A stretch of 64,000 nucleotides of DNA from Eubacteriales bacterium OttesenSCG-928-K08 (GCA_030266105.1 JAJDHH010000004.1:1-64000), one strand, 5' to 3'. Positions 39,723 to 50,555 are shown, counted from the stretch's first letter. Numbers and translations: made by a program. Notes: generated by a model not told the origin, from the letters alone.

Positions 39723-41015
39723 ATGGCAACGGAAAAACAAAAGAAGCTGCTGCATAGCTACATCGATAAAAACAAGGACTATCTGCTCGATATGCTTAGG
39801 CGCTTTGTGCGCCTGCCATCGCTTGAGGGCGATGAAGCCCCCATGCAGCAGGCCGTTGTGGACGAGCTGAATAAAATGGGCGCTTCGCTCACGCTGGATG
39901 TTTTTGAGCCGGATATTACCTTGCTCAAGGCCCACCCGGCCTATGTGCCGGTTGAGCTTGATTATGCGGGCCGCCCGAATGTGGTGGCCACAAGGCGCGG
40001 GGCAGGGGGCGGCAAATCGCTCATACTCAACGGGCATGTGGATGTTGTGCCCACCGGGCGGGATGAACTGTGGAAGCACAAAACCCCGTGGAGCGGGGCT
40101 TATGAAGATGGAAGGGTATATGGCCGGGGCGCATGCGACATGAAGGCGGGCCTTGCTGTAAACATTTTTATGCTCAAAATGCTTAACGAGCTTGGCCTTA
40201 GCACATTGGGCGATCTTACGGTTGAATCCGTTGTGGATGAGGAAACCGGCGGCAATGGAACGCTTGCCTGCGTTTTGAGAGGATACCGCGCGGATGGAAT
40301 GATATATACAGAACCAAGCGGCCTTGAGGAAATAAACATCTCAAACAGGGGCGCGCAATATTTTCGGATTATAGTTGAGGGGCAGGAGGGTGGCACGGAA
40401 TACGCGCATGAGCTGATTAACCCAATCGATAAAGCATTCGAGCTTATGCAGGCTGTGCGCGCCTACTCGATTTATCGCGAGGCGGCGGCTTCCCACCCGC
40501 TTTATGATGGTTTCCACAGCACAAAGGTGCCGCTGGCGATTGCTAAAATCCGCGCGGGGGAGTGGCCCTCCACAATTGCGGGCGAATGTGTGATGGAAGG
40601 CACGATTGAATGCCTGCCCGGCGAGGATATTCATGAGGTTAAGGAAGCTTTCAGGCAGTATCTTGTTAAGTGGTGTGAAAAGGATAGCTGGCTAAAGGAG
40701 CACCCCATAAGGCTTGAATGGTTCGGCCTGTGGTTCGAGGCTGCGGATCAGGACCCGCAGGCGCCATTTATTCAGGCTTTCAAAAGCTCCGCCTCGGGTT
40801 ACCGTGGCAAAAACCTGCCGCTTGTTGGCGCGGGGGGTTGCGATCTTCGCATTTCGATACTTTATGGGGATACCCCTTCAATCATGTTCGGGCCATCGGG
40901 CGGGTTAATACATTCCACCGATGAGTATGTGGAGTTTTTTGAGGTTGTGGAGTGCGCGCACATACTTGCCGAGTTTATTGCGGATTGGTGCGGGCTTGCG
41001 GAGGAAACAGCATGA
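39723..41015 (+). CDS. M20-family metallopeptidase/deacylase (ArgE/DapE-like)
   Basis: Likely start MATEKQKK at 39723; LILNGHVDVVPTG, GRGACDMKAGLAVNIF, SVVDEETGGNGTLAC. Confidence 0.87.
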   Translation: MATEKQKKLLHSYIDKNKDYLLDMLRRFVRLPSLEGDEAPMQQAVVDELNKMGASLTLDVFEPDITLLKAHPAYVPVELDYAGRPNVVATRRGAGGGKSLILNGHVDVVPTGRDELWKHKTPWSGAYEDGRVYGRGACDMKAGLAVNIFMLKMLNELGLSTLGDLTVESVVDEETGGNGTLACVLRGYRADGMIYTEPSGLEEINISNRGAQYFRIIVEGQEGGTEYAHELINPIDKAFELMQAVRAYSIYREAAASHPLYDGFHSTKVPLAIAKIRAGEWPSTIAGECVMEGTIECLPGEDIHEVKEAFRQYLVKWCEKDSWLKEHPIRLEWFGLWFEAADQDPQAPFIQAFKSSASGYRGKNLPLVGAGGCDLRISILYGDTPSIMFGPSGGLIHSTDEYVEFFEVVECAHILAEFIADWCGLAEETA

Positions 41016-43141
41016 CAAAATCTTGGTGGGAAAATCAGCTTCGCGCAGTAACGCTGGAGTTTCCCGCGGCGGATATACCCACGATCGATGTTGCATCAAT
41101 CGTGGATGAATGCAACGCCGGCGGAGTAAACACGCTTGTTGTGTTTGCCGTGGGGTATTATCCGGGCGGCGCGACTTTTTACCAAAGCGCAATAGCGCCC
41201 CATTACCCAACGCTTGGTGGGCGGGATTTGCTTTTGGAGGCTATAACCCATGCGCACAAAAACGGCCAGAAGGCGCTCGCGTTTGTTTCGGCCATATGGG
41301 GGGATAGCGCATTATATAATGCGCATCCGGATTGGGCGCAGAAAAAGCGGGATGGTTCGCTCAACAGCTGGGATGAGGAAAACAACACGGTTGCCATGTG
41401 CCCAAATAGCGGCTATGCGGAGTATCTTTCTTCAGTGGTGCTGGAAATTGCAAACAATTACGATGTGGATGGTTTTTATTTTGATGAGGCTTCCTTCCAA
41501 AGCTGGTGCGCCTGCGAGAATTGCCAACGCGCCTTTTTGAAGGAAACGGGGCTTAAAATTCCACTGGAGGATAATTTCGAAAACCCGGAGTTTATCGAAT
41601 TTTTGCGCTGGCGTGAGAGGAAAATTACGGATTGGCGGCAATCGTTATATGCGCTTTGCAAAACGCCGACCCGCTGCGTGGTTTTTCAGGGAGCGTTTAC
41701 GCTTTCGATGCTGCCGCCGGTGGAGGAGCATGTGTTTGGATACACGACCTCCAACCACTATGTGAGCCGTTTTTCGAGCGTGAACTGGTATGCGCCCACC
41801 GCGCACGGTTTTAGCCCGCATGCGGATGCCCAATATGCCGATGTGCTGCACATGGAACTTTATCGCCGCATGGCGAGGTTGCCGCTATGGTGGTATTCTC
41901 TTGCGCTCAAGTATGCTAACGCGCTTGCCCCCAAAAAGCAAAAGCTGGTGCTGCACATGCTCAACCAAAGCCCGTTTGATGCCTGCGGCCTGCCTGAGGA
42001 TGAGGTCAGGGTTTCATTTGGGGAGCTTATGGCAAATGGCGGTTCGTCCCTTATCGCACGCTATTATCCCGATCAGGCGGATGAAAGCTCATGGGCCGTT
42101 GCCTATGATTGCCTTAAGCAAATGCAGCGTATGGAACCTTACCTTAATGGCCGCCAAACGATAAAATACGCAGCGCTGCTTGTGTCGCAAACTTCTTTGC
42201 TGATGCAAGGGCCAAATGATGGCCCCCGGCATTTGGATTGCGCTTTTGGTTTTGCCAAAGCGCTTTTGCAGCAGCATATCCCGTTTGATATTGTAACAGA
42301 GCGTGAGCTGGAGGCCGGGCTTGAGGATTATGCGCTGCTTATCATCCCAAACGCCGTTTTCCTTCCAAACGAAAGCGTAAGTGCGCTTTATCGGCTGCAA
42401 AACGGCGGGCTTAATATAGTGGCAAGCCATCAATCCGGCCGCTTTGACGAAAACGGAAAACTTTACCCTGAGCGCATGGATGAGCTTTTAGGGCTGCACC
42501 TTGAAAAAAGCGAACCGGAGTTTCGTGGCACGGATGTTTACATGAAACAAATGCCAAATATACCTTTTGCAAATTGTCCGCCCGAAAAACGGATATTGCC
42601 TGCGGGGGTTTTGCTTGCGCCCGTTAAAACGGTTGAGGCGATAAGCATATATAAAGAGCTTGGCGCAAGCGAGGTTCATTACGGCCCGCTTTCCAAAAAC
42701 ACAGGCGCTCCGGCAATTGCCGCGCTTGATAAAAATGGCGCGCGCGCCGTTTATTTTGCAATGCCCGCAGGCGCGTTTTATCTTGAATATGGCGTGAAGG
42801 AATACTCAACCCTTATTTGTGAGGCCGTGCTGTGGGCTGCGCAAAAAGCGCCGCCAATCACAGCCAAGCTTCCTAAAACAGTGGCGCTCACGGCATACAC
42901 GCAAGGCAAAAGCAGAATGATATTGCACATGAATGAAAGCCTGTTTTGCGATTGGCAGCAGCCTATTGACGGCTTGCAGCCCATACACAACGCAAGCCTT
43001 AACCTGCAGGCGGCAAAAAAAGCAACTCGCGTTTTTGCACCCGAGGTCGGGGAGATAGATTTTACGCAGCAAAAGGAAACGCTGCACATCCACCTGCCGG
43101 AGTTTACGGGGCATTTGATGGCGGTTGTGGATTTTGAATGA
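41012..43141 (+). CDS. Glycoside-hydrolase-like protein (GHL6-like barrel + beta-galactosidase trimerisation-like domain)
   Basis: ATG at 41012 overlaps M20 stop; HPDWAQKKRDG, MCPNSGYAEYLSSVVLEIANNYDVDGFYFDEASFQSWCACENC; Rossmann-like domain around residues 370-480. Confidence 0.7.
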   Translation: MTKSWWENQLRAVTLEFPAADIPTIDVASIVDECNAGGVNTLVVFAVGYYPGGATFYQSAIAPHYPTLGGRDLLLEAITHAHKNGQKALAFVSAIWGDSALYNAHPDWAQKKRDGSLNSWDEENNTVAMCPNSGYAEYLSSVVLEIANNYDVDGFYFDEASFQSWCACENCQRAFLKETGLKIPLEDNFENPEFIEFLRWRERKITDWRQSLYALCKTPTRCVVFQGAFTLSMLPPVEEHVFGYTTSNHYVSRFSSVNWYAPTAHGFSPHADAQYADVLHMELYRRMARLPLWWYSLALKYANALAPKKQKLVLHMLNQSPFDACGLPEDEVRVSFGELMANGGSSLIARYYPDQADESSWAVAYDCLKQMQRMEPYLNGRQTIKYAALLVSQTSLLMQGPNDGPRHLDCAFGFAKALLQQHIPFDIVTERELEAGLEDYALLIIPNAVFLPNESVSALYRLQNGGLNIVASHQSGRFDENGKLYPERMDELLGLHLEKSEPEFRGTDVYMKQMPNIPFANCPPEKRILPAGVLLAPVKTVEAISIYKELGASEVHYGPLSKNTGAPAIAALDKNGARAVYFAMPAGAFYLEYGVKEYSTLICEAVLWAAQKAPPITAKLPKTVALTAYTQGKSRMILHMNESLFCDWQQPIDGLQPIHNASLNLQAAKKATRVFAPEVGEIDFTQQKETLHIHLPEFTGHLMAVVDFE

Positions 43142-43217
43142 GTAATTGGCGCGAATGGGGGAGCGCGCCTTAAATAAAACTTATCAACAAAAGAAAAAAT
43201 AGGAGGAAAAGGGGTCT

Positions 43218-44582
43218 ATGAAACGGATACTTAGTCTTTGCCTGGCGGCGATGCTGCTGCTTGGTACGCTGGTTGGCTGCGCGCCAAAAGAGGTCGCGCC
43301 CGTGGGGAATGAGGCCGACATCAGCGGCTACGATCTTAACGATTTTGATCAGTGGTGTGAGGCTATGAAAAAGCTCTATAGTGGGAGCAGCGTAACAATC
43401 GCGGCCGCGTCACACCCTTCGACAACGGCATTCAGGGCCATCAGCGCCGAGTTTACGGAAAAGACCGGCATCGAGATCGTGTGGGATGAAATGCAGGAGG
43501 GTTCATTGCAGCAAAAGCTGCTTATGGAAGGCGGAGCGAGCGCCTATGATGTTGTGATGACCTGCCCGGAGTTTATCCCTTCGCAGGTTGAAATGGGCGG
43601 ACTATTGGAGCTTGATGATTTTATCAACGATAAAAGCCTCGTGCCCGCCTGGTTTGATTATGAGGATTTGATGGAAGCATACCGCCTTATGCTGACATAT
43701 GGCGGCAAACAATATGCAGTGCCATTCGCTGGAGAAACCGTGTTTTTAATGTATAGGGCCGATGTGTTTGAGGAACTCAACCTCACCGTGCCTGAAACGA
43801 TGGAGCAAATGCGGCAAACCGCAATGGAGCTAAAGCAGCTTAAGCCCGATAGCGCGGGCATGTCCATGCGGCTGCAGCTTGGCTGGGAATTCTGCTATAT
43901 GTATAGCTGCTTTATGTTCCCGTTTGGCGGGAGGTTTATGGATCCTGAAACAAACAAAATGGATATGAACTCCAATGGCAACCGTGATGCGCTGGAGTAC
44001 ATCAACTCTTTGCTTCCATATGGGCCAGCGGGCATAGAAAACTACAGCTTTGAAGAAGCCTGGAGCGCCTTTATGTCGGGCGATGCGCTTATGATGGTCG
44101 AGGCCTCCGCTGCCGCGCCTGAAATTGAAAACGCAGAAAAATCCGTTGCGGCTGGGAAAACCGGCTATGCGAAAATGCCCGCCGGGCCTGCGGGCGCCTA
44201 CTCAGGCGTGTGGGGCTGGGGTTTTGGCATAACAAGCAGCAGCAAAAATAAGGATGCCGCCTGGGCGGTGATTGCGTACCTGACATCAAAACAAAAGCAA
44301 AATGAGTATGTTGCAAACGGCGGCATCGTCTCACGAGCATCCATGCTGATGGATGAAGGCGAGCAGGCGAAGTATCCTTACTATTCCGCGATAATCGAAA
44401 CGCTTGAGCAGGCGGCGGCCTTGCAGGCTCAGGGCTATGGCGTTGTGCTCCCCCTGCCGGAGTGGGCCGGCATATCCGATGTTGTGGGGACTGTTGGCGC
44501 ACGCGCGCTTGTGGGCGAAATCAGCGTGGATGAAGCGCTTGAGAGCATGCAGTCACAAACCGAAAGCATGTTTGCGAACTAA
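43218..44582 (+). CDS. ABC sugar transporter extracellular solute-binding lipoprotein
   Basis: 454 aa; lipobox LLLGTLVGCAPKE; SBP_bac_1-like body; transporter operon context. Confidence 0.9.
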   Translation: MKRILSLCLAAMLLLGTLVGCAPKEVAPVGNEADISGYDLNDFDQWCEAMKKLYSGSSVTIAAASHPSTTAFRAISAEFTEKTGIEIVWDEMQEGSLQQKLLMEGGASAYDVVMTCPEFIPSQVEMGGLLELDDFINDKSLVPAWFDYEDLMEAYRLMLTYGGKQYAVPFAGETVFLMYRADVFEELNLTVPETMEQMRQTAMELKQLKPDSAGMSMRLQLGWEFCYMYSCFMFPFGGRFMDPETNKMDMNSNGNRDALEYINSLLPYGPAGIENYSFEEAWSAFMSGDALMMVEASAAAPEIENAEKSVAAGKTGYAKMPAGPAGAYSGVWGWGFGITSSSKNKDAAWAVIAYLTSKQKQNEYVANGGIVSRASMLMDEGEQAKYPYYSAIIETLEQAAALQAQGYGVVLPLPEWAGISDVVGTVGARALVGEISVDEALESMQSQTESMFAN

Positions 44583-44594
44583 CAGGTAAAAACC

Positions 44595-44630
44595 AAAAAA
44601 GTGCTGCGGCTTTGCTGCGGCACTTTTTTT
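44595..44630 (+). terminator. Intrinsic terminator after solute-binding protein
   Basis: aaaaaagtgctgcggc-ttt-gctgcggcacttttttt. Confidence 0.8.
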
Positions 44631-44742
44631 AACGCTCAAAGATTGTTGACCCGCTTAAACTATGGATGATTATATGAGTATTTATGGTATAATTCTTATG
44701 TTATAATTATGGAGTCTATCAAACCGAGAGCGAGGGTTTTTA

Positions 44743-45975
44743 ATGTTTAGAGCAACAGGAAATTATGGATTGTTACAGGGCAACTATCTTTTTAGCGAAA
44801 TCGCAAAAAGAATCGAAGCATACGTAGCCAAAAATCCGGATGCGGATATTATCCGTATGGGCATTGGCGATGTTACCCGCCCGCTTGTGCCTGCGGTTGT
44901 AAGCGCAATGCACAAAGCGGTGGATGAAATGGGCGCAAAAGAAACCTTCCGTGGTTATGGCCCTGAGCAGGGTTATGCTTTTTTGCGCGAGGCGATCGCA
45001 GCGGGCGACTATCACGCGCGGGGCGTGGAAGTTGCCGCCGATGAAATTTTTGTATCCGACGGCGCAAAATGTGATGTTGGCAGCATACAGGAGCTGTTTG
45101 GCGAAAACACCGTTGTGGCGGTGACCGACCCTGTTTACCCCGTTTATGTCGATACTAATGTTATGGCAGGGCGCGCAGGCAAGTATGACGCTAAAAAAGG
45201 CGGCTACGAAAAAATCGTATACCTTCCCTGCACGCAGGAAAACGGCTTTGTGCCGGAGCTTCCCGCAACGCCTGTGGATGTGATCTACCTTTGTTACCCC
45301 AACAACCCAACAGGCACGACGCTCACTAAAGCGCAGCTAAAGGTGTTTGTGGATTATGCAAACAAAAACGGAGCGCTGTTGCTTTACGATTCGGCATATG
45401 AGGTGTTTATTTCCGACCCGGATGTGCCGCACAGCATATTCGAGGTTGAAGGCGCAAAAACCTGCGCGATCGAATTTCGCTCGTTCAGCAAAACGGCGGG
45501 CTTTACAGGCACGCGCTGCGCCTACGCCGTTGTACCCAAAACGCTTGAATATAAGGATGACACGGGCAGTACGGTTTCACTCAACGCCATGTGGAATCGC
45601 AGGCACTGCACGCGCTTTAATGGCGTGCCATACATCACCCAAATGGGTGCGCTGGCGACATACTCTGCCGAGGGCAGAGCGCAGGTGCTTGAATCCGCAA
45701 ACTATTATATGGAAAACGCCCGCATAATCAAAGCGGGGCTTGAGCAGGCGGGTTACGCTGTGTTTGGCGGGGAAAACGCCCCATATATCTGGCTGAAGGT
45801 GCCGGGTGGGGATAGTTGGGCCTTCTTTGATGAGCTGCTGAAAACGAAGCAGATTGTCGGCACACCCGGCGCTGGTTTTGGCAATGCGGGCGAGGGCTAT
45901 TTTAGAATGACGGCATTTGCCTCACGCGAAAACACAAAGCGCGCCGTAGAAAGAATACTGACATCCACACGCTAA
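44743..45975 (+). CDS. dapL: LL-diaminopimelate aminotransferase
   Basis: 410 aa; [67 protein letters not shown]. Confidence 0.93.
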   Translation: MFRATGNYGLLQGNYLFSEIAKRIEAYVAKNPDADIIRMGIGDVTRPLVPAVVSAMHKAVDEMGAKETFRGYGPEQGYAFLREAIAAGDYHARGVEVAADEIFVSDGAKCDVGSIQELFGENTVVAVTDPVYPVYVDTNVMAGRAGKYDAKKGGYEKIVYLPCTQENGFVPELPATPVDVIYLCYPNNPTGTTLTKAQLKVFVDYANKNGALLLYDSAYEVFISDPDVPHSIFEVEGAKTCAIEFRSFSKTAGFTGTRCAYAVVPKTLEYKDDTGSTVSLNAMWNRRHCTRFNGVPYITQMGALATYSAEGRAQVLESANYYMENARIIKAGLEQAGYAVFGGENAPYIWLKVPGGDSWAFFDELLKTKQIVGTPGAGFGNAGEGYFRMTAFASRENTKRAVERILTSTR

Positions 45976-46018
45976 GGAAACACCCTAAGAAGTGAAAAAC
46001 CTTTCTAATGGAGGAAGC

Positions 46019-48568
46019 GTGAATAAAAGCGTAATTGGAACATTCAATGGCCAGCCGGTGTATAGCTTTCAGCTCAAAAACAGGCAAAACGTCTCTGTTG
46101 AGCTGATATCGCTGGGCGCAAGGGTCACACGCATATTGGTTCCTGACGCAAATGGGAAAATTGCAAACGTTGTGCTGGGTTATGATAATCTTGAAGGTTA
46201 CATAAACGACACCGCCTATTTGGGCGCGACATGCGGGCGTGTTTGCAACCGCATACGCAACGCATCCTTTACGCTGGATGGAAAGATTTATTCACTTGAT
46301 GCTAACGATGGCCCGCACCAGCTGCATGGCGGGCCTGTTGGTTTTGCTGGCAGGCTTTGGCAGGGCACGCCTTATGGAAACGATGGCGTGAGCTTCCAGC
46401 TTTTTTCGCAGGATAATGAAAACGGTTACCCCGGCGATTTGCAGGTTTATGTAGTTTATCGCCTGCTGGATGATAACTCGCTTTATATCGAGCACAAGGT
46501 CAGCGCAAAATCCACCAAAACAGTGGCGTCGCTCACGAATCACAGCTATTTTAACCTTGCCGGGCATGATCAGGGTGATATACTTGGCCATGAGCTTTCC
46601 ATAAGTGCGGATTTTTACACCCCGGCTGATGAAACGAGGGTTGTCACCGGCGAGGTTAGGCCTGTCAGGGGCACACCGCTTGACTTTCGCGAGGCAAAAC
46701 CCGTTGGCAGGGATATCCGTGAAAATTATGAAAACCTCCGCGCCTTTGGCGGTTACGACCATAACTTTGCGCTCAACTGGAACGAAATGCGCCTTAGGGT
46801 GGCCGCCGAACTAAAAGACCCCAAAAGCGGCAGGAGTTTGCTCGTTAAAACAAGCTATCCCGGCTTGCAGCTTTACACGGCAAACGAAGCCATTAATGGC
46901 TTAAACGGCGCGAAATACGCGTCCCACCAGGGCATTTGCCTAGAGGCGCAGTATTTTCCAAACAGCATTAACATCCCGCATTTTGCGTCGCCTGTGCTGC
47001 GTGAATGGGAAACCTCGCAAAATGTGACCATATATCAGTTTGGCTTTTCGAAACATGAACAAAGAACAGGAACATTTTACATGCAGGATAGACCCGGCAC
47101 ATTAAACAAAATGGATATTGAAGCGCTGCTAAATAAAGTGGGGGAGGATTCCCACCAGGCGCTATCCGAGCTTTGCGCACTCGCAAAACAGAAAAAAAAC
47201 AGCGAGCATATCGACGCTAACATCAACCGCAAAAAGCTCCACATGGCGCTGCACTATGGCACGCCCAAAACGCGCAAAAACGCCGCCAGGCTTATTGGCG
47301 CGCTTGGCAATTCCGATGATGAGGCCACGCTGCTTGAAGCCTACAAGCACGAGCAGGTGCGCCTTGTGCGGCCATCGCTTTTGCTTGCAATAGGCGCTGT
47401 GGGAGGGAAACCCTCAGTCGTTGCTTTGCAGGGGGCGACAGTTGCGCCGGCTGCCGATGAAACCGAGGAAAAGCATGTGCGCGAGGAAACCGAGGCGCTG
47501 CGCCTTGCGCTCGCCAAGCTTGCGCCACATGTCAAAAAGCACAGCTTTATTGGGTTCCAAACGCAATATAGCGTGTTCCTGCGCGCACCGGCGGGTTTTG
47601 CGCCGATTTTAGGCGAGGAGCTGGCTGAAATGAAGATCCCCTTCCAAATGGCCGGGGGGGATACTGTGCTTTGCTCTGCGCCGGATATTCCGGCGATTAT
47701 GCGGGCGCGAACATTTATCGAGATGGTGTTCCCACTCGCCCAAAATGTGGAGGCTTCGCCACATGCGCTTGCAAAGGCCGTGGGCAGGGACTTTTTTAAC
47801 CTGATGCACGAATCGCATGAAGGTGAGCCGCCATTTAACTACCGCGTGGAATACGTAGGCACCGGGGATCGCGCAAAGTTTGTATCCATGCTGGTGAACG
47901 GGCTTGATAGCAACCTTGGTTTGAAGAATAATCCGTTTAACTATGAGGCGGAGCTGCGCCTTTTGCAACGTGCTGATGGCGCGATCGATGTTCTGTGCCG
48001 CCTGTTTACACTGGAGGATAGGCGCTTTGCTTATCGCCTGCATGCGCTGCCAGCGTCAATTTCGCCTGTAACAGCCGCGTGCATCGCCATGCTTGCAAAA
48101 AAACTTTCGCCTCATGCGCTAACAGCGCTTGATCCATGCTGCGGCAGCGGCACGCTGCTAATAGAATGGGGCAAACGCCGCCCGGGCGCAAGGCTTGATG
48201 GGCTGGATATTTCAAATGCCGCGATAAACGCCGCAAGAATAAATACTGAAGCTGCCGGGCTTAACGCAAGCTACATCACAAAGGATTGCACCCGCTATAA
48301 AGCCCGCTTTGGTTATGATCTTGTGCTTTGTAATTTACCCTTTGGCAACCGGGTCGGCACGCACAATTCAAACATGGAGCTTTACGCTGGCTTTTGCGCC
48401 AACCTTCCAGGTTGGCTGGCAAAAGATGGCATCGCGCTTTTGTATACGATGGAGTATAAGCTTTTGTGCATGCTGCTGGATAAACAGCCAATGCTAAAAA
48501 GGGTGGGCAACCAGCGCACGGAAGCGGGCGGCCTGCTGCCGCATATCGTTATTGTGCAGCGGGCATAA
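46019..48568 (+). CDS. Fused aldose 1-epimerase (GalM) - HEAT-like - THUMP/RNA methyltransferase-like protein
   Basis: Continuous ORF; probable GTG start 46019 after ggagga SD. N-half GalM (GATCGRVCNRI, LTNHSYFNLAGH, CLEAQYFPNSIN); C-half HEAT-like helices, then LDPCCGSGTLLIEW, LCNLPFGNRVG methyltransferase motifs. Confidence 0.8.
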   Translation: MNKSVIGTFNGQPVYSFQLKNRQNVSVELISLGARVTRILVPDANGKIANVVLGYDNLEGYINDTAYLGATCGRVCNRIRNASFTLDGKIYSLDANDGPHQLHGGPVGFAGRLWQGTPYGNDGVSFQLFSQDNENGYPGDLQVYVVYRLLDDNSLYIEHKVSAKSTKTVASLTNHSYFNLAGHDQGDILGHELSISADFYTPADETRVVTGEVRPVRGTPLDFREAKPVGRDIRENYENLRAFGGYDHNFALNWNEMRLRVAAELKDPKSGRSLLVKTSYPGLQLYTANEAINGLNGAKYASHQGICLEAQYFPNSINIPHFASPVLREWETSQNVTIYQFGFSKHEQRTGTFYMQDRPGTLNKMDIEALLNKVGEDSHQALSELCALAKQKKNSEHIDANINRKKLHMALHYGTPKTRKNAARLIGALGNSDDEATLLEAYKHEQVRLVRPSLLLAIGAVGGKPSVVALQGATVAPAADETEEKHVREETEALRLALAKLAPHVKKHSFIGFQTQYSVFLRAPAGFAPILGEELAEMKIPFQMAGGDTVLCSAPDIPAIMRARTFIEMVFPLAQNVEASPHALAKAVGRDFFNLMHESHEGEPPFNYRVEYVGTGDRAKFVSMLVNGLDSNLGLKNNPFNYEAELRLLQRADGAIDVLCRLFTLEDRRFAYRLHALPASISPVTAACIAMLAKKLSPHALTALDPCCGSGTLLIEWGKRRPGARLDGLDISNAAINAARINTEAAGLNASYITKDCTRYKARFGYDLVLCNLPFGNRVGTHNSNMELYAGFCANLPGWLAKDGIALLYTMEYKLLCMLLDKQPMLKRVGNQRTEAGGLLPHIVIVQRA

Positions 48569-48627
48569 TCCATTAGCATATTCGCGCGTTTAAGGCGCAA
48601 TTAAAAATACATTTGGAGGAACACACA

Positions 48628-49860
48628 ATGAACATCACAGGCTACACATGCACGCTGTGCGGCGGGGAATTCCCTTATGAGGAGGATATGCTCACCTGCC
48701 CAGATTGTGGGGAAAAGGGCATTTTGGATATCAACTTCGATTATGAAACGATCAAAAAGCAGCTCAACCGCGATACGCTTGCTGCCGATCCAACAAACAG
48801 CCTGTGGCGTTACCGTGCGCTGTTGCCCGTGGAGGGTAAGGATTGGGAGCGCTTTTTGCGCGTAGGCTGGTCACCGCTTTATCGCTCAAACCGTTTGGAG
48901 CGTGAGCTTAACGTAAAAGCGCTCTATATAAAGGACGATGGCATTAACCCCACAGGCTCGCTTAAGGATAGAGCCTCAGCCGTTGCTGTCATGCGAGCAA
49001 AAGAGCTTGGCTTTGAAACCATCGCCTGCTCATCAACGGGCAACGCTGCCTCCTCGGTTGCGGGTAATGCCGCGAGGATGGGGCTAAAAACAGTCATTTT
49101 TGTGCCCAGCCGCGCGCCCAAGGGTAAGGTCGCGCAGCTTTTGATATTTGGCGCAAATGTGATAAGCGTTGAGGGGGATTACAGGCAAACATTCGAGCTT
49201 TCACGCGCAGCGATAGATAAATGGGGCTTTTATAACCGCAACGCGGGCATCAACCCCATTATGATCGAAGGCAAAAAGACGGTTTCGCTGGAAATTGCCG
49301 AGCAGATGATGTTCCGCCCGAGCGACTGGGTGGCAGTATCCGTAGGCGATGGCTGCACGGTTGGCGGTGTATACAACGGCTTTAACGATCTTGTTAAGCT
49401 TGGCCTCATCGAGCGTGTGCCTAAAATTTTGGGCGTGCAATCGACCGGCTGCTGCCCCTTTGTGGATGCCGGAAACGCTAACCGCCCACTTTCGCCCGCC
49501 GAGGAAAATACGATTGCCGACAGCATCGCCGTTGGTGTGCCACGCAACCCCGAAAAGGCGCTTCGCGCTGTGCGCGAAAGCGGCGGCAGGTGGATTGCTG
49601 TGAGCGATGAGGATATTCTGGACGCTATGCGCGTTTTGGGCCGCACCGAGGGCGTTTTTGGCGAGCCCGCCGGGGTGACTGCAACTGCGGGCGTGCGCGC
49701 AGCTGTTAGCGCGGGGATTATTTCGCCCGATGAATCCGTCACAGTCATTAGCACCGGCAGCGGATTAAAGGATGTTGTTAACGCAATGAAGGCCGCAGGC
49801 GAGCCTTTCAGCTGCCCGCCGGATATTGAATTTCTCGCCAATAGCGGGCGCATACGCTAG
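48628..49860 (+). CDS. thrC: Threonine synthase
   Basis: Start ATG 48628 after ggagg SD; N-terminal CxxC zinc-ribbon; KDDGINPTGSLKDRAS (PLP Lys), SSTGNAASSVAGNAARMG. Confidence 0.9.
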   Translation: MNITGYTCTLCGGEFPYEEDMLTCPDCGEKGILDINFDYETIKKQLNRDTLAADPTNSLWRYRALLPVEGKDWERFLRVGWSPLYRSNRLERELNVKALYIKDDGINPTGSLKDRASAVAVMRAKELGFETIACSSTGNAASSVAGNAARMGLKTVIFVPSRAPKGKVAQLLIFGANVISVEGDYRQTFELSRAAIDKWGFYNRNAGINPIMIEGKKTVSLEIAEQMMFRPSDWVAVSVGDGCTVGGVYNGFNDLVKLGLIERVPKILGVQSTGCCPFVDAGNANRPLSPAEENTIADSIAVGVPRNPEKALRAVRESGGRWIAVSDEDILDAMRVLGRTEGVFGEPAGVTATAGVRAAVSAGIISPDESVTVISTGSGLKDVVNAMKAAGEPFSCPPDIEFLANSGRIR

Positions 49861-49890
49861 CGCTTAAGAAAACGCGAAGCCTGCAGCGCA

Positions 49891-50028
49891 TTTGCTTTTT
49901 GGGCTTTTGCCTGCAGTTGCGCTGTCGGCAGCAAAATGTTAAAGAAGTGGGCGGCGCGCGGAAATGTCGCGCTTGCCCACATATTTATTATTAAGGGGTT
50001 TGTTCCTTTAATACCCCACGGGGATTGA
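49891..50028 (+). repeat. Structured intergenic repeat, family 2 copy a
   Basis: Three hairpins incl. gtgggc..gcgcg..cgcgc..gcccac and attaagg..cctttaat; exact 22-nt match to 59226-59247 (inverted). Confidence 0.75.
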
Positions 50029-50058
50029 TTTAATAAATACCACAGGAAAACTGTTGCA

Positions 50059-50547
50059 ATGAAAATTCTTGTTTTATCGGATTCTCATAATGATGTAAAA
50101 ACCATGCGCCTGCTTGTTGAAAAAATCGAGCCGGATTGCATTTTCCACCTTGGTGATTTAATCACCGATGCGCTTGAATTGAAGCAAAGCTTCCCAAACA
50201 CCCCGCTGCATTGCGTGCGGGGGAATTGTGACGATCCTTTTTATGATCGTTTTGAGCAGCTTATTTCGCTCAATGGCAAGCTCTTTTACATCACCCATGG
50301 GGATAGGTTTGGTGTAAAAACGGGGCTAACCTCCTTGCTGAAGCGGGCGGAAGGTTTTGGCGCAAATGCTGTGCTTTTTGGCCACACGCACAGGCCATTG
50401 CTTAAAAACGAAAACGGGCTGTGGGTCATGAACCCCGGCTGCGTGAGCAGGCAAATTTCTGCGCATGCGGCCGCAAGCTATGGTATCGTTGAAATAAGCG
50501 GCAGCGAAATTGCCTGCAAGCTTCATACGGTAGACAGCGCGCTTTAG
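50059..50547 (+). CDS. YfcE/MJ0936-type metallophosphodiesterase
   Basis: 162 aa; VLSDSHNDVKTM, FHLGDLITDA, VRGNCDDP, HGDRFGV, FGHTHRPL. Confidence 0.88.
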   Translation: MKILVLSDSHNDVKTMRLLVEKIEPDCIFHLGDLITDALELKQSFPNTPLHCVRGNCDDPFYDRFEQLISLNGKLFYITHGDRFGVKTGLTSLLKRAEGFGANAVLFGHTHRPLLKNENGLWVMNPGCVSRQISAHAAASYGIVEISGSEIACKLHTVDSAL

Positions 50548-50555
50548 CACACTAC

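Noticed and set aside
47341-47612. Small ORFs within the fused GalM-methyltransferase gene
   Set aside because: Alternate-frame/antisense noise within a long coding frame.
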